Of a stretch of 15,659 nucleotides of DNA, positions 7,301-14,406 are shown piece after piece. The DNA is from BRH-c25 sp035417425 (GTDB lineage Bacteria; Bacillota; Clostridia; Lutisporales; Lutisporaceae): positions 1 through 15,659 of the forward strand of contig DAOLPD010000059.1 of NCBI GenBank assembly GCA_035417425.1. The letters are read 5' to 3'. The translations under genes and the position numbers were made by a program. A model generated the notes under the pieces. The model was not told where the DNA came from. It worked only from the letters and a program-made list of their open reading frames with translations, and did no database searches. Every line of letters begins with the position of its first letter. Within the stretch, counting starts at the first letter, position 1.

Positions 7301-8184
7301 CAATGGATATAAATCGGTTAATGGAAGCTGATATCACATACTCATGGAATGACATCACCGCAATGGAAATATATGTTGCCTTTAAGAATGATACGGAACC
7401 AGTTGTAAATATTGACAGGATATCTTACAACGTATCAGGCACACCCAAAATACTCTTTACCTTCGACGATGGGTGGCGGGATGTTATGATACATGGCAAA
7501 CCCATTCTTGATGATAAGGGCTTCAAGGCTACAACCTGGGTAAACAAAGAGGCGGCAACAGAGTATGCCCATGATGATGCTAACAAAAACTTCTGGTTCA
7601 TGGATGAAACAGAGCTTGAAGACATATATGAAGATGGATGGGATATCGGGAACCATACAGTCACTCATCCAGATGAAACGTCTGAACCTAGTGAAGTAGA
7701 GTGGCCCAATGAATATTTGGAAAATCGCGATTGGATACTTGGAAAGGGCTGGGAAAGAGGAGCTAATCATGTTTGTTACCCCTCAGGCATCTATAATGAC
7801 GAGATTATCAGCATACTGGATGAGATTGATGCACAAACTGCAAGAACTACTGTATATGGCATCCAGCCTACACCGGCACCCAATTTGTATATGCTCAAGT
7901 GCATAAATGTAAGCATAAAAGCTGATATTCCCTTGATTAAAAGTGAGATTGACAAAGCTGTTTCCACAGGTTCATCATTATTTTTCATGTTCCACCGGGT
8001 CGAACCGGTACCGGAAGTAAGTGATGTCCCTGATGAAGACGATTCTGATTATGGTAAATTAGCTGTATCTGTGGAAAATTTCACCGAAATTGTAGACTAT
8101 ATTTACAGCTATGTACAACAAAATAAGCTTGATGTCGTAACTATAAGCCAATGGTATGAAAACTATTTAGGAATGTATCCGTAA
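4312..8184 (+). CDS. S-layer-anchored polysaccharide deacetylase with SLH, Ig-like repeats and NodB domain
   Basis: A 1290-residue exported protein. Signal peptide 1-27 (cut after NAFA). SLH repeats lie at about 29-78, 88-140 (weak) and 147-200, with TGYPDGTFKPDNPMTQAE and NGYQDNTFRPKTNISRAEV as clear cores; these bind wall polymers. Residues 215-430 form repeated short strands, probably a beta-solenoid. After a Gly-rich hinge (437-458) come four Ig-like Big_4-type repeats (about 462-548, 554-645, 651-736, 742-822), a jelly-roll-like region (826-1040) and a NodB deacetylase (1046-1290). The catalytic set is complete: D1052/D1053 in TFDDGW, metal ligands H1115 and H1119 in NHTVTH, the CYPSGIYND segment, and H1228 in FFMFH. 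It should remove N- or O-acetyl groups from a polysaccharide at the cell surface. GGAGGG precedes the ATG by 5 nt. The substrate is unproven; the Pel-type polymer made by the operon to the right is the natural candidate, peptidoglycan or another wall glycan the alternative. Confidence 0.93.
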   Translation: MIRALRTLIALCLILSLMLSVSLNAFAEIVDIRGHWAESMIENTVNRGILTGYPDGTFKPDNPMTQAEFFALVNRSFGFDKTAVYEYLSVSADKWYANEYKKAKAQGYLDLLEDSMVMPEEPISRQMVSAILGKVLKLHPDESIANGFSDFAHFEPWAKGLSGAVAGFGYMNGYQDNTFRPKTNISRAEVSTILHRVIGELYDKAGIYGDEQTITRIKGNVTIINPGITLKNMVIEGNLYLTEGIGDGTVILDRITVTGTTTISGGKKGIFLRDSSLGEVVISTYDDSGIYLAAQGGSKVGAVRVQTAAKLEETDLTGSGFGEVILSAPDSGIVELAGDFERVEIKEALSNISVLGGTIKLLEVNGKDTAIKIDKSVRIETLTINQPAKITGDCYIGTANINSSNVSVDARPRIVNTATGLINVYCTAYKAAKSTSGGGGGGGGGRSGGGGSGGGGGGTISVTLKSVESLGTKTVDNGTAKADIGLPASVGIVLSDGRNESADVTWDDGLPAYDGGKAGTYVFLGTLKMPAGVTNTKGLKARMDVIVREPATVEEIIVIGVETFDNIQVPRGTEKSVVEAVYLPEQAEVTLNIGDPRDMYIDWDIEGSDYDGEFDGLYMFSGDLILHDDVTNPHNKKATVGVIVGEPEEIEVWVTEVDSIPDINVEYGTDIGSIDLKGIIGIKLSDNTEMEVGVEWYTEGYNGDIPGTYVIEGVLELPDYVLNHSDMKASVRIIVAKAIVMSVEEIDDINVYTGKDYIALPQTVAVTLGDSSTIQVPVVWDSGIPDYDKYTAADYEFTGTLILPDYAENPSGIEAKATVTVKPSDFLGTTLYPVEDITEFQQSVTAAVDIDYSNMLYGNASIKLAPLAPVAVDNNISCYSVITNDISSFSLGSMENIEFSLYVPDTSPPEYFLVKFYTDEWHCVFYENGIGKYELTPGWNKIRRTKEDFELVDSIGTATNGSMTLKRSRNMPDEWIEMNQSIDRLNKVISEQKKSSAMDINRLMEADITYSWNDITAMEIYVAFKNDTEPVVNIDRISYNVSGTPKILFTFDDGWRDVMIHGKPILDDKGFKATTWVNKEAATEYAHDDANKNFWFMDETELEDIYEDGWDIGNHTVTHPDETSEPSEVEWPNEYLENRDWILGKGWERGANHVCYPSGIYNDEIISILDEIDAQTARTTVYGIQPTPAPNLYMLKCINVSIKADIPLIKSEIDKAVSTGSSLFFMFHRVEPVPEVSDVPDEDDSDYGKLAVSVENFTEIVDYIYSYVQQNKLDVVTISQWYENYLGMYP
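5620..5685 (+). repeat. Gly-rich hinge-coding GGN repeat
   Basis: Twenty-two codons coding almost only glycine (with one Arg and two Ser), made of GGN triplets and far richer in GC than the rest of the window. It encodes residues 437-458 of the SLH-deacetylase, between the wall-binding half and the Ig-like arm, and probably acts as a flexible hinge. Such a tract can change length by slippage. Confidence 0.85.
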
Positions 8185-8195
8185 GAAGCCGCTCA

Positions 8196-8248
8196 GAAGG
8201 AAGAAAAGATATGGGTAAGGCCCGGAATAGGCTTTACCCAATGCCTTC
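8196..8248 (+). terminator. Hairpin after the SLH-deacetylase gene
   Basis: GGGTAAGGCC (8213-8222) pairs with GGCTTTACCC (8230-8239) with one G-T pair and a 7-nt loop. Outer GAAGG (8196-8200) and CCTTC (8244-8248) can extend it. A pyrimidine-rich stretch CTTCTCTTTATAT follows rather than a clean T run. It may terminate, or partly reduce read-through into the beta-helix gene, whose start is about 40 nt downstream. Confidence 0.55.
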
Positions 8249-8289
8249 TCTTTATATGGGTTTGGATTGTGAAAGGGGCAAATTATTGT

Positions 8290-9663
8290 ATGAAACATAA
8301 GCTGTTGTCTTGGGGCATCTTTTCTGCTGCACTTTGTTTTTGTACGGTACAGGCGATCATTCCGCTGCCGAAGGGTAATAATTATTATGTCTCTGTTTCA
8401 GGCTATGACAATAATACAGGTACACTGAAGGCTCCCTTCAGGAGTGTACAAAAAGGGTGTGATGTACTAAAACCCGGGGACACTTTGTACATTAGGGCAG
8501 GAGAGTATCATGAGAAAATTGAGATAAATTCTACGGGTACAGAAGGTGAATATATTACAGTCCAGCCCTATGGGAATGAACGGGTCATTTTGAACGGGGA
8601 AGGCAATAGTAAGAGAAGTAATATCATCCACATAAAGGACAAGAGCTACATTAGAATAAAGGGGCTGGAGCTTCGGAACAGCCGGGACGGCGATACACCT
8701 TCCGGAATTATGATCGAAGGCTTTGGAAGAGGAATTGAAATTCTAAGCAATAAGATATACTCTATCGAATCAGATAGTAATTCCCACGGTATCGCTGTAT
8801 ATGGGCGAAACAGCTATATTCCCATTCAAGGGATTAAGATAGAAGGGAACGAGATTTATAACTGCAGACTGGGCTCAAGTGAGTCTTTAGTTGTGAATGG
8901 AAATGTGGAGGATTTTAGAATCTGCGGAAATATCATTCATGATAACAATAATATCGGAATTGACTGCATAGGCTTTGAGAAGACCGCTGTATTGAACGAC
9001 CAGCCGCGATCCGGCCTGATTGCCGGAAATACTGTTTATAATATCAGTAGTGCAAATAATCCGGTATATGAAGGGGATGCCTGTGCCGGCGGGATATATG
9101 TGGACGGAGGGAAAGATATCATTATAGAAAGGAATAGGGTATATGACTGCGATATAGGTATTGAGGTTGCATCAGAACATTATAATAAAGCAGCAGCCAA
9201 TATTTTGGTACGCAGTAATCTAATATATTCCAGCCATTTATATGGACTTTCCCTGGGGGGCGCATCCGGAGGCAACGGTTATGCGGAGAATTGCCACTTT
9301 ATATGCAACACTCTATATGATAACCAAATAGGAATAAATATGCAAAAATCCAGGTATAACAAAATAATCAGCAATATAGTTTACGATACGGGGACTTTAC
9401 TTGAGGGGCCTCTGGGCTCAAACATCCTAAGCTGCAATGTCTTTTATTCTCCTGACGGAAATCCTTACAAGCTGCCCGGCTTTAAAGACCCTAAGTTTAA
9501 AGATCCTGTCCATAAGGATTTTGAGCTGAGCAAGGATTCACCCGCCATTGACGCAGGGGATCCATTATATTTGTGCTATGGAGGTGAAATGGATATTCTG
9601 AATAAGCCGAGAGTATCAAATGGAAGGATAGACTGTGGTGCCTTTGAGTATGAAGAAGAGTAA
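8290..9663 (+). CDS. Secreted right-handed beta-helix protein (polysaccharide lyase/epimerase-like)
   Basis: A 457-residue exported protein. Signal peptide about 1-22 (KHKLLSWGIFSAALCFCTVQA). The mature start NNYYVSVSGYDNNTGT..PFRSVQKGCDVLKPGDTLYIRAGEY is typical of DUF1565-type beta-helix proteins, including pectate-lyase-like enzymes. The body is made of short N-rich coils such as ILSNKIYS, IEGNEIYNC, ICGNIIHDN, IAGNTVYN and IERNRVYDC, the signature of a parallel beta-helix. I chose the ATG at 8290, preceded by AAAGGGG; an in-frame GTG at 8269 would put charged residues before the signal and has no good ribosome site. The family includes lyases, C5-epimerases and non-enzymatic binders, and I cannot pick out a catalytic set. 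Its place after the SLH-deacetylase suggests it acts on the same surface glycan. Confidence 0.88.
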   Translation: MKHKLLSWGIFSAALCFCTVQAIIPLPKGNNYYVSVSGYDNNTGTLKAPFRSVQKGCDVLKPGDTLYIRAGEYHEKIEINSTGTEGEYITVQPYGNERVILNGEGNSKRSNIIHIKDKSYIRIKGLELRNSRDGDTPSGIMIEGFGRGIEILSNKIYSIESDSNSHGIAVYGRNSYIPIQGIKIEGNEIYNCRLGSSESLVVNGNVEDFRICGNIIHDNNNIGIDCIGFEKTAVLNDQPRSGLIAGNTVYNISSANNPVYEGDACAGGIYVDGGKDIIIERNRVYDCDIGIEVASEHYNKAAANILVRSNLIYSSHLYGLSLGGASGGNGYAENCHFICNTLYDNQIGINMQKSRYNKIISNIVYDTGTLLEGPLGSNILSCNVFYSPDGNPYKLPGFKDPKFKDPVHKDFELSKDSPAIDAGDPLYLCYGGEMDILNKPRVSNGRIDCGAFEYEEE

Positions 9664-9673
9664 TCAGGTTCTA

Positions 9674-11083
9674 TTAATCTGTTCCTTGCACAATAGTGAC
9701 CTGATTTAAGCTATAACGTCCATCAGGTCTTTTGCCGGCGATGGCAAGATCAATAGAAGGCTTGCCTGTATCAGGATCCAGAATAGCTGCACAAAGGGTA
9801 TAATTACCTTCTTTTAGGTCCGGCGGAATGTAAAGGGAAGCATCAACAGTTTTCTTGCCCGGCAGCCAGCTGCGGATATCCTCCGATAGTATTGAGCTAA
9901 AAACAATATTTGAATCGGAATCCGATAAGCTTAGTTCTACAGGCCATGAAAAATAAAACGGAGCAACACCCTTGTTCTTCCATACCATTCTTACAGGCAG
10001 AATATTTCCACTTTCAACCCTTCGAGGATGCTTTACCGAGTATAAGACAAATCTATAACCCATGGTTTTAATTGCAAGTTCATAATTGCTTTGCAGTTCT
10101 GAACCTAAAGGATAATAAGCAGGACAAGAAGGTCCCAGCCAGCTGGTATGGCTGTCCCGGATTTGTTTCAAGGTTTTATTGATATGCTTCTTTTCAAAGC
10201 AGCCCATTCCGGGGGGTACTGCTATTTCTCCGCCTGAGGGTGCATATTTCCAGAAATCCGGCATTGCGGGCTGAACTGTTCCTGTAAGATAATCGCGATA
10301 ACCATTATTTATGTTTCTGATGAAGTAATCCCAGGTCTGTATCGGGTCACCAAAAGAGTCATTATAGAGTCCGATTTTATTCTCTTTAGCTATAGCAAAG
10401 GGCCGCCTCATAACTATCTTTTTGTTGGTAAAGTACTGCAGATAATGTTCCACGTACTGGTCACTAACATCAATAGGAGGGAAAGGAATGGGGAAAGGCT
10501 GATCCTGCTTGGTATGCCATTCACCCCAATGGCCAAGGCTTCCCAGGGCTATTATCGGAATCTGGGGATTATTGTTATATCGTGCAGCAAGTGCACAAAT
10601 AAGCTTCTTATGGTATGAAATGAGTGTTGGGTTGCTATAATTGGGGCTGAAGCCTTTACCATAGTCCAGGTCATACCATGTGCCATCTTCATTTATTTCC
10701 GAAAGCAGCCAGTCGGGGATATCCAGATGTTTCTCTTTGCCGGGGAAATCCATGTTTAGTCTTAAGATGATACGGACATTATTATCTTTCCAATAATTAA
10801 ATCTGTATTTTTTCTCAAAGTCATCAAAAGCATATTCCCCTTTTTCCGGTTCCAGTTCGCACCAAGTCGTATTAATATAAACAAGACTATGTGGCTGTTC
10901 ATAGGGGCCGCCCTCAGCACTTGGAGCCCATCCCTTATATGGATTGTTCAAAACATCTGCAGATTCGGGGGGATAGTATAATTCACCTGTGACAAGTATT
11001 CGCGCTGCATGAATCATCAATAGTGGTGAAATGATAAAAGACATAATAGAAACTATTATGAATTTGGTTTTTTTACTAGTCAT
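9674..11083 (-). CDS. Secreted DUF4832-type TIM-barrel protein, glycoside hydrolase-like
   Basis: A 469-residue exported protein with a signal peptide or anchor at about 1-27 (KTKFIIVSIMSFIISPLLMIHAA). The segment WCELEPEKGEYAFDDFE resembles the second-strand motif of clan GH-A barrels. IPIIALGSLGHWGEWH places E188 where such enzymes carry the acid/base glutamate. A C-terminal beta-sandwich (from about residue 350, with VRMVWKNKGVAPFYFSWPVELSLSD) fits the DUF4832 family. The second catalytic carboxylate is not obvious. The start at 11083 is chosen because AGGAAAGG lies 10 nt upstream and a normal signal peptide follows; a longer frame to 11131 would bury the signal. It is transcribed away from the pel operon and ends 10 bp from the beta-helix gene. 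It may cut or trim the exopolysaccharide, filling the role of the PelA hydrolase domain. The family is likely, the reaction inferred. Confidence 0.85.
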   Translation of the reverse strand: MTSKKTKFIIVSIMSFIISPLLMIHAARILVTGELYYPPESADVLNNPYKGWAPSAEGGPYEQPHSLVYINTTWCELEPEKGEYAFDDFEKKYRFNYWKDNNVRIILRLNMDFPGKEKHLDIPDWLLSEINEDGTWYDLDYGKGFSPNYSNPTLISYHKKLICALAARYNNNPQIPIIALGSLGHWGEWHTKQDQPFPIPFPPIDVSDQYVEHYLQYFTNKKIVMRRPFAIAKENKIGLYNDSFGDPIQTWDYFIRNINNGYRDYLTGTVQPAMPDFWKYAPSGGEIAVPPGMGCFEKKHINKTLKQIRDSHTSWLGPSCPAYYPLGSELQSNYELAIKTMGYRFVLYSVKHPRRVESGNILPVRMVWKNKGVAPFYFSWPVELSLSDSDSNIVFSSILSEDIRSWLPGKKTVDASLYIPPDLKEGNYTLCAAILDPDTGKPSIDLAIAGKRPDGRYSLNQVTIVQGTD

Positions 11084-11237
11084 TATATCAGAACCTTTCC
11101 TCATAAAAATAATTAGCTGCAGTACACACATTGATTGAATAAGAGAGAAAATACCAAAGAATAAAAATTTACGTTAAGCAGGAATAATATATAAGAAAAT
11201 TGGAAAGATGATTTTTACAAAGATAAATTATCAATTG

Positions 11238-11273
11238 TATATTCAATCATAAATATATATTCAATTATAAATA
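11238..11273. repeat. Two 18-bp tandem AT-rich repeats
   Basis: TATATTCAATCATAAATA (11238-11255) is followed directly by TATATTCAATTATAAATA (11256-11273), with one difference. A shortened third copy can be traced to about 11292. They lie about 245 nt upstream of the epimerase-PelD start and 165 nt upstream of the DUF4832 start. They could be a binding site for a regulator, a bent-DNA or UP-like element, or neutral AT-rich drift. Confidence 0.7.
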
Positions 11274-11343
11274 TATCAATTATTTAGAAATATAGAACAT
11301 AAATGGACAATGCATTTCATTAACTTATAAGATTAGTCGAGTG

Positions 11344-11375
11344 AAATCGGGTTCGGATTTTATAGTATACAAGTT
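11344..11375 (+). promoter_or_regulatory. Candidate promoter-like element of the pel operon
   Basis: AAATC (11344-11348), a 17-nt gap, then TATACAAGTT (11366-11375), about 143 nt before the GTG start. The same arrangement occurs before the SLH-deacetylase gene at 4150-4181. It could mark a common sigma factor or regulator. It is weak on its own, and no known consensus matches both boxes. Confidence 0.25.
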
Positions 11376-11517
11376 ATAGATGTTTAGTGTAAAACATGCA
11401 GTTACCAGGTTCTAAAATTATTTTAATCTACATATTCTTAGGAAATGAGAGTGTATTAATAAATTATTAAAGGTACATGGCATTCATACTAATTTACGAT
11501 AAAGGTGAGGTGTTACT

Positions 11518-13473
11518 GTGAATGTTCTGATAACCGGAGGTTATGGCTTTATTGGTTCTCATGTCGCGGAAGAATTCTATAAGGAAGGCTATCGCATTTT
11601 TATTATAGACAACTTATCCAGCGGCAATTCAAGAAATATAAGATTCAAGCATTCTTTTTACAAATTAGATATAAAAGATGATAAGTGCCGGGAAGTATTT
11701 AAGAACAACAAATTTGATGTTGTTATACATCTTGCAGCCCAAATAAATGTAACGAACTCTCTTGAGGATCCTTACTCGGATGCTTCATCGAATATATTAG
11801 GGTTAATAAATATGCTTAAATTGTCTGCTCAGTACGGTGTCAAAAAGTTTGTTTTTGCTTCTTCTGCAGCTGTTTACGGAAATAATGGAAAAATCCCTTT
11901 AAAGGAAGACGCTGCTATTAATCCGCTTTCCCCATATGGTATAAGCAAGGCTGCCGGAGAGTTATACTGCAAAAAATGGAATGAGCTTTATGGCTTGAAT
12001 ACAGTTTGTCTCAGGTTTTCCAACGTCTACGGTCCAAGACAGAGTACTACCGGAGAAGGAGGAGTTGTATCCATTTTCATGGAAAGAGCAGCCATGGAAA
12101 AGGAATTAGTTGTATTTGGAGACGGAAATCAAACCAGAGACTTTATATATGTGAAAGATGTAGCCGGTGCTATTTTCAAATCAGTTAAGAAGAATGCTGC
12201 CGGAGTATTAAATCTATCAACTCAATCAGAAACAAGTATTAATGAATTAATAGAAGAATTGAGATGCTTAAAGCCCATCAAAGGGATATGCTATAAGGGT
12301 ATTAGAGAAGGTGATATCAAGAATTCCTGCTTGGATAATACAAAGATAAAGCAGGAATTGGATTGGGAGCCCAGATATTCAATGACAGAAGGCTTGAAAA
12401 GTACATATGAATGGTATGAAAACTATTACAGAAATATTAGAAAACATAAGGCGAACCAGGAAGGTTCAACTGCAAGTACTCCGGTTTTAAAAAGGATTAC
12501 AGGCTTGATAAAGAAGTCAGGGTTATTATCTTGGACAGAGAATCTGGTACTTTTTATTCTGACCTGCTGTATGACCATTATTGCACAAAACGCTTCCAAT
12601 TATTATCTTTTGGACTATAAACTCATTTATATTGTTTTAGTTGGGATTATATACGGAATAAGGCAGGCTGTGTTGTCTTCTTTATTATCTTGCGGTCTAT
12701 ATATCTATTTATACATAGAGGAAGGAAGAGATATTGTCTCTTTATTTAATGATACCAACAGTATGCTGCAGCTTTCCTTTTACTTATTGATAGGAATGAT
12801 CATCGGATATGTAATCGACAGCAAGAATAATGAACTGCAGGGTAAAGATAATAAATTGAAATCTCTAGATGAAAAACTCACATTTTTAGATAAAATTCAT
12901 AATGAAACCCTGCTGCTTAAGGATGAACTATGTGAACAAATCATCAATACCGAAAACAGCTATGGGAAGGTTTGCTCCATGGTTGAAAAACTGAATAGCC
13001 TGAATCCCGAAGAGGTATTGATTAATGGTGTCTCAGTTTTGGAAAACATGATGAAATCAGATAAGGTTGCTATATATGTCTTATCCTATTCAAGAAATAT
13101 TGCTGTTCTTGCTGCAAAATCCGAAAATAAGGATTTCAATGTACCGGGAATTGTAAAGATAAGAGAGCAGGAAGATATCTACAGGGTAATTAAGACAAAA
13201 GATATTTTTATAAATAGAGAATGGCTTCCTTCTTTACCTATAATGACTGCGCCTATATCAGATCAAGAAAATATAGTGGCGGTAGCCTGTATTTATAATG
13301 TTGAGTTTGAGAACCTCACTCTTCACAGGCAAAACTTACTTAGAGTAGCTGCAAATTTAATTTCTTATGCTTTGACAAATGCTTACAAATATGCAGATAT
13401 AGTACAGGATAACTATATTGGCTATCCCTCGGCTGTTGAAACAGGCAGCTATATATTGAAGCAAAATCAATAG
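11518..13473 (+). CDS. pelD: Fusion of UDP-sugar 4-epimerase (PelX/GalE type) with PelD-like membrane GAF protein lacking GGDEF
   Basis: A 651-residue fusion. Residues 1-310 form a complete short-chain epimerase: the NAD-binding loop GGYGFIGSH (7-15), D31 after the second strand, S115/S116 in FASSAAVYG, and catalytic Y140 and K144 in YGISK. This fits interconversion of UDP-GlcNAc/GalNAc or UDP-Glc/Gal. A linker (311-338) leads to four hydrophobic helices (about 341-357, 366-384, 385-400, 417-433), a coiled coil (436-490) and a GAF-like domain (about 495-625). Helices then GAF is the PelD order, and the next genes encode PelE and PelF. Classical PelD continues into a degenerate GGDEF domain that binds c-di-GMP through RxxD; here the chain stops about 25 residues after the GAF. 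The GTG start has AAAGGTGAGG 7 nt upstream. It should sit in the inner membrane as synthase scaffold and donor supplier. An in-frame TTG at 12505 with AAAGGA 8 nt upstream might give a separate PelD part. Confidence 0.88.
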   Translation: MNVLITGGYGFIGSHVAEEFYKEGYRIFIIDNLSSGNSRNIRFKHSFYKLDIKDDKCREVFKNNKFDVVIHLAAQINVTNSLEDPYSDASSNILGLINMLKLSAQYGVKKFVFASSAAVYGNNGKIPLKEDAAINPLSPYGISKAAGELYCKKWNELYGLNTVCLRFSNVYGPRQSTTGEGGVVSIFMERAAMEKELVVFGDGNQTRDFIYVKDVAGAIFKSVKKNAAGVLNLSTQSETSINELIEELRCLKPIKGICYKGIREGDIKNSCLDNTKIKQELDWEPRYSMTEGLKSTYEWYENYYRNIRKHKANQEGSTASTPVLKRITGLIKKSGLLSWTENLVLFILTCCMTIIAQNASNYYLLDYKLIYIVLVGIIYGIRQAVLSSLLSCGLYIYLYIEEGRDIVSLFNDTNSMLQLSFYLLIGMIIGYVIDSKNNELQGKDNKLKSLDEKLTFLDKIHNETLLLKDELCEQIINTENSYGKVCSMVEKLNSLNPEEVLINGVSVLENMMKSDKVAIYVLSYSRNIAVLAAKSENKDFNVPGIVKIREQEDIYRVIKTKDIFINREWLPSLPIMTAPISDQENIVAVACIYNVEFENLTLHRQNLLRVAANLISYALTNAYKYADIVQDNYIGYPSAVETGSYILKQNQ

Positions 13474-13521
13474 TAAGTATTAGTATCTTATATTGACAAT
13501 ATCCGGAGCGGAGGTTTTATA

Positions 13522-14406
13522 ATGACCTTTTTCATAATTTCCTATTTGCTTATTAGTTTAGCTTACTTCTCATATTGGTATGGAAAAAACAGACAGGAGA
13601 GCATTTACAAGATTTCCATGGTATTGGTGCTGCCGATTTTGGGTTATATTTTGTTTTTCTTACTTTGGCTCGGAAGAATTATTGGAAAGAGCAGCGGTGC
13701 TCCAAACTTTATGAGTGATATTAATATTGAAAAGGCAGTAAATGATACAGCAAAAGGATTTGAAGGGGAAAGGGCATTGAATCTGGTACCTATGGAGGAG
13801 GCATTAATACTTAATGATAATAGCATAAAAAGAAGGCTTCTCTTGGATATACTGAAAAACGATGCTAAAAAGAATTCATATCTACTGAAGAAAGCTTTAA
13901 AAAGTGAAGATACTGAGACTTCGCACTATGCTGCTACCGGAATAATGGAGATAAAACACAGATTATTACAGTCGATTCAAGAATGTGATCGAAAATATAA
14001 GGAAAATCAAGATAAAGATTCTTTGATCTCCTATGCGTATGCTCTAAAAGCCTATCAGGATTGTGCTTTAGAAGACGAAGTAAATGAGAAAAGAAACAGA
14101 TCAATATACCAGAACATTCTGGAAGAACTCTTAGAATTTTATACGCAGGAGGAAGACTTTTATATTGATAAGATCAACTATGAAATAGAGAAAGGAGATT
14201 TTGATTATGCAGCTTTTTACTGCAAAAAGTTCTTGGATGCACATAAGCAGAGTGAGAAGCCCTATTTGATGTATTTAAAATTATTTTATTCATCTTGTGA
14301 TAAAAAAAATTTCGATCATACTTTACAATCTCTGCAGGATTTACAAGTCAGCCGCTCTTCAATTACTTGGGATATAAAAAGTTTTTGGACGGAGGTTCAC
14401 ATTTAA
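13522..14406 (+). CDS. pelE: PelE, membrane-anchored helical-repeat scaffold of the Pel synthase
   Basis: A 294-residue protein with two N-terminal membrane helices (about 3-20 and 31-53) and a cytoplasmic helical region that reads as TPR-like. The segment from about 82, with ALNLVPMEEALILNDN, then KRRLLLDIL and SEDTETSHYAATGIMEI (128-144), is the part I recognise as PelE. In characterised Pel systems PelE joins PelD and PelG at the membrane and holds the glycosyltransferase PelF. GGAGG lies 7 nt before the ATG. It starts 48 nt after the epimerase-PelD stop and its own stop directly abuts the next ATG, so it is in the same operon. The C-terminal half (from about 165) is less conserved in my reading. 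No odd features. Confidence 0.86.
   Translation: MTFFIISYLLISLAYFSYWYGKNRQESIYKISMVLVLPILGYILFFLLWLGRIIGKSSGAPNFMSDINIEKAVNDTAKGFEGERALNLVPMEEALILNDNSIKRRLLLDILKNDAKKNSYLLKKALKSEDTETSHYAATGIMEIKHRLLQSIQECDRKYKENQDKDSLISYAYALKAYQDCALEDEVNEKRNRSIYQNILEELLEFYTQEEDFYIDKINYEIEKGDFDYAAFYCKKFLDAHKQSEKPYLMYLKLFYSSCDKKNFDHTLQSLQDLQVSRSSITWDIKSFWTEVHI

Larger units (their letters stand above)
11084..11517. other. 434-bp AT-rich divergent intergenic region before the pel operon
   Basis: This region separates the DUF4832 gene (-) from the epimerase-PelD gene (+) and must hold both promoters. I see two 18-bp tandem repeats (11238-11273), a promoter-like element shared with the SLH gene (11344-11375) and the AAAGGTGAGG ribosome site (11501-11510). 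I see no ORF of note and no conserved c-di-GMP riboswitch core by eye. Housekeeping -35/-10 pairs are not convincing. Confidence 0.7.

Noticed and set aside
9662..9706. 8-bp inverted repeat AATCAGGT/ACCTGATT at the convergent ends of the beta-helix and DUF4832 genes.
   Set aside because: The loop is nearly 30 nt, most of it lies within coding sequence and no T run follows, so a terminator is unlikely.
11084..11517. Possible c-di-GMP (GEMM) riboswitch before the pel operon.
   Set aside because: I looked for the conserved GEMM core by eye on the plus strand and found none. A covariance-model search would settle it.
12304..12315. An RxxD sequence (REGD, residues 263-266) in the epimerase-PelD fusion.
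   Set aside because: It lies in the epimerase domain, not in a GGDEF-like fold, so it is not evidence of a PelD-type c-di-GMP site.
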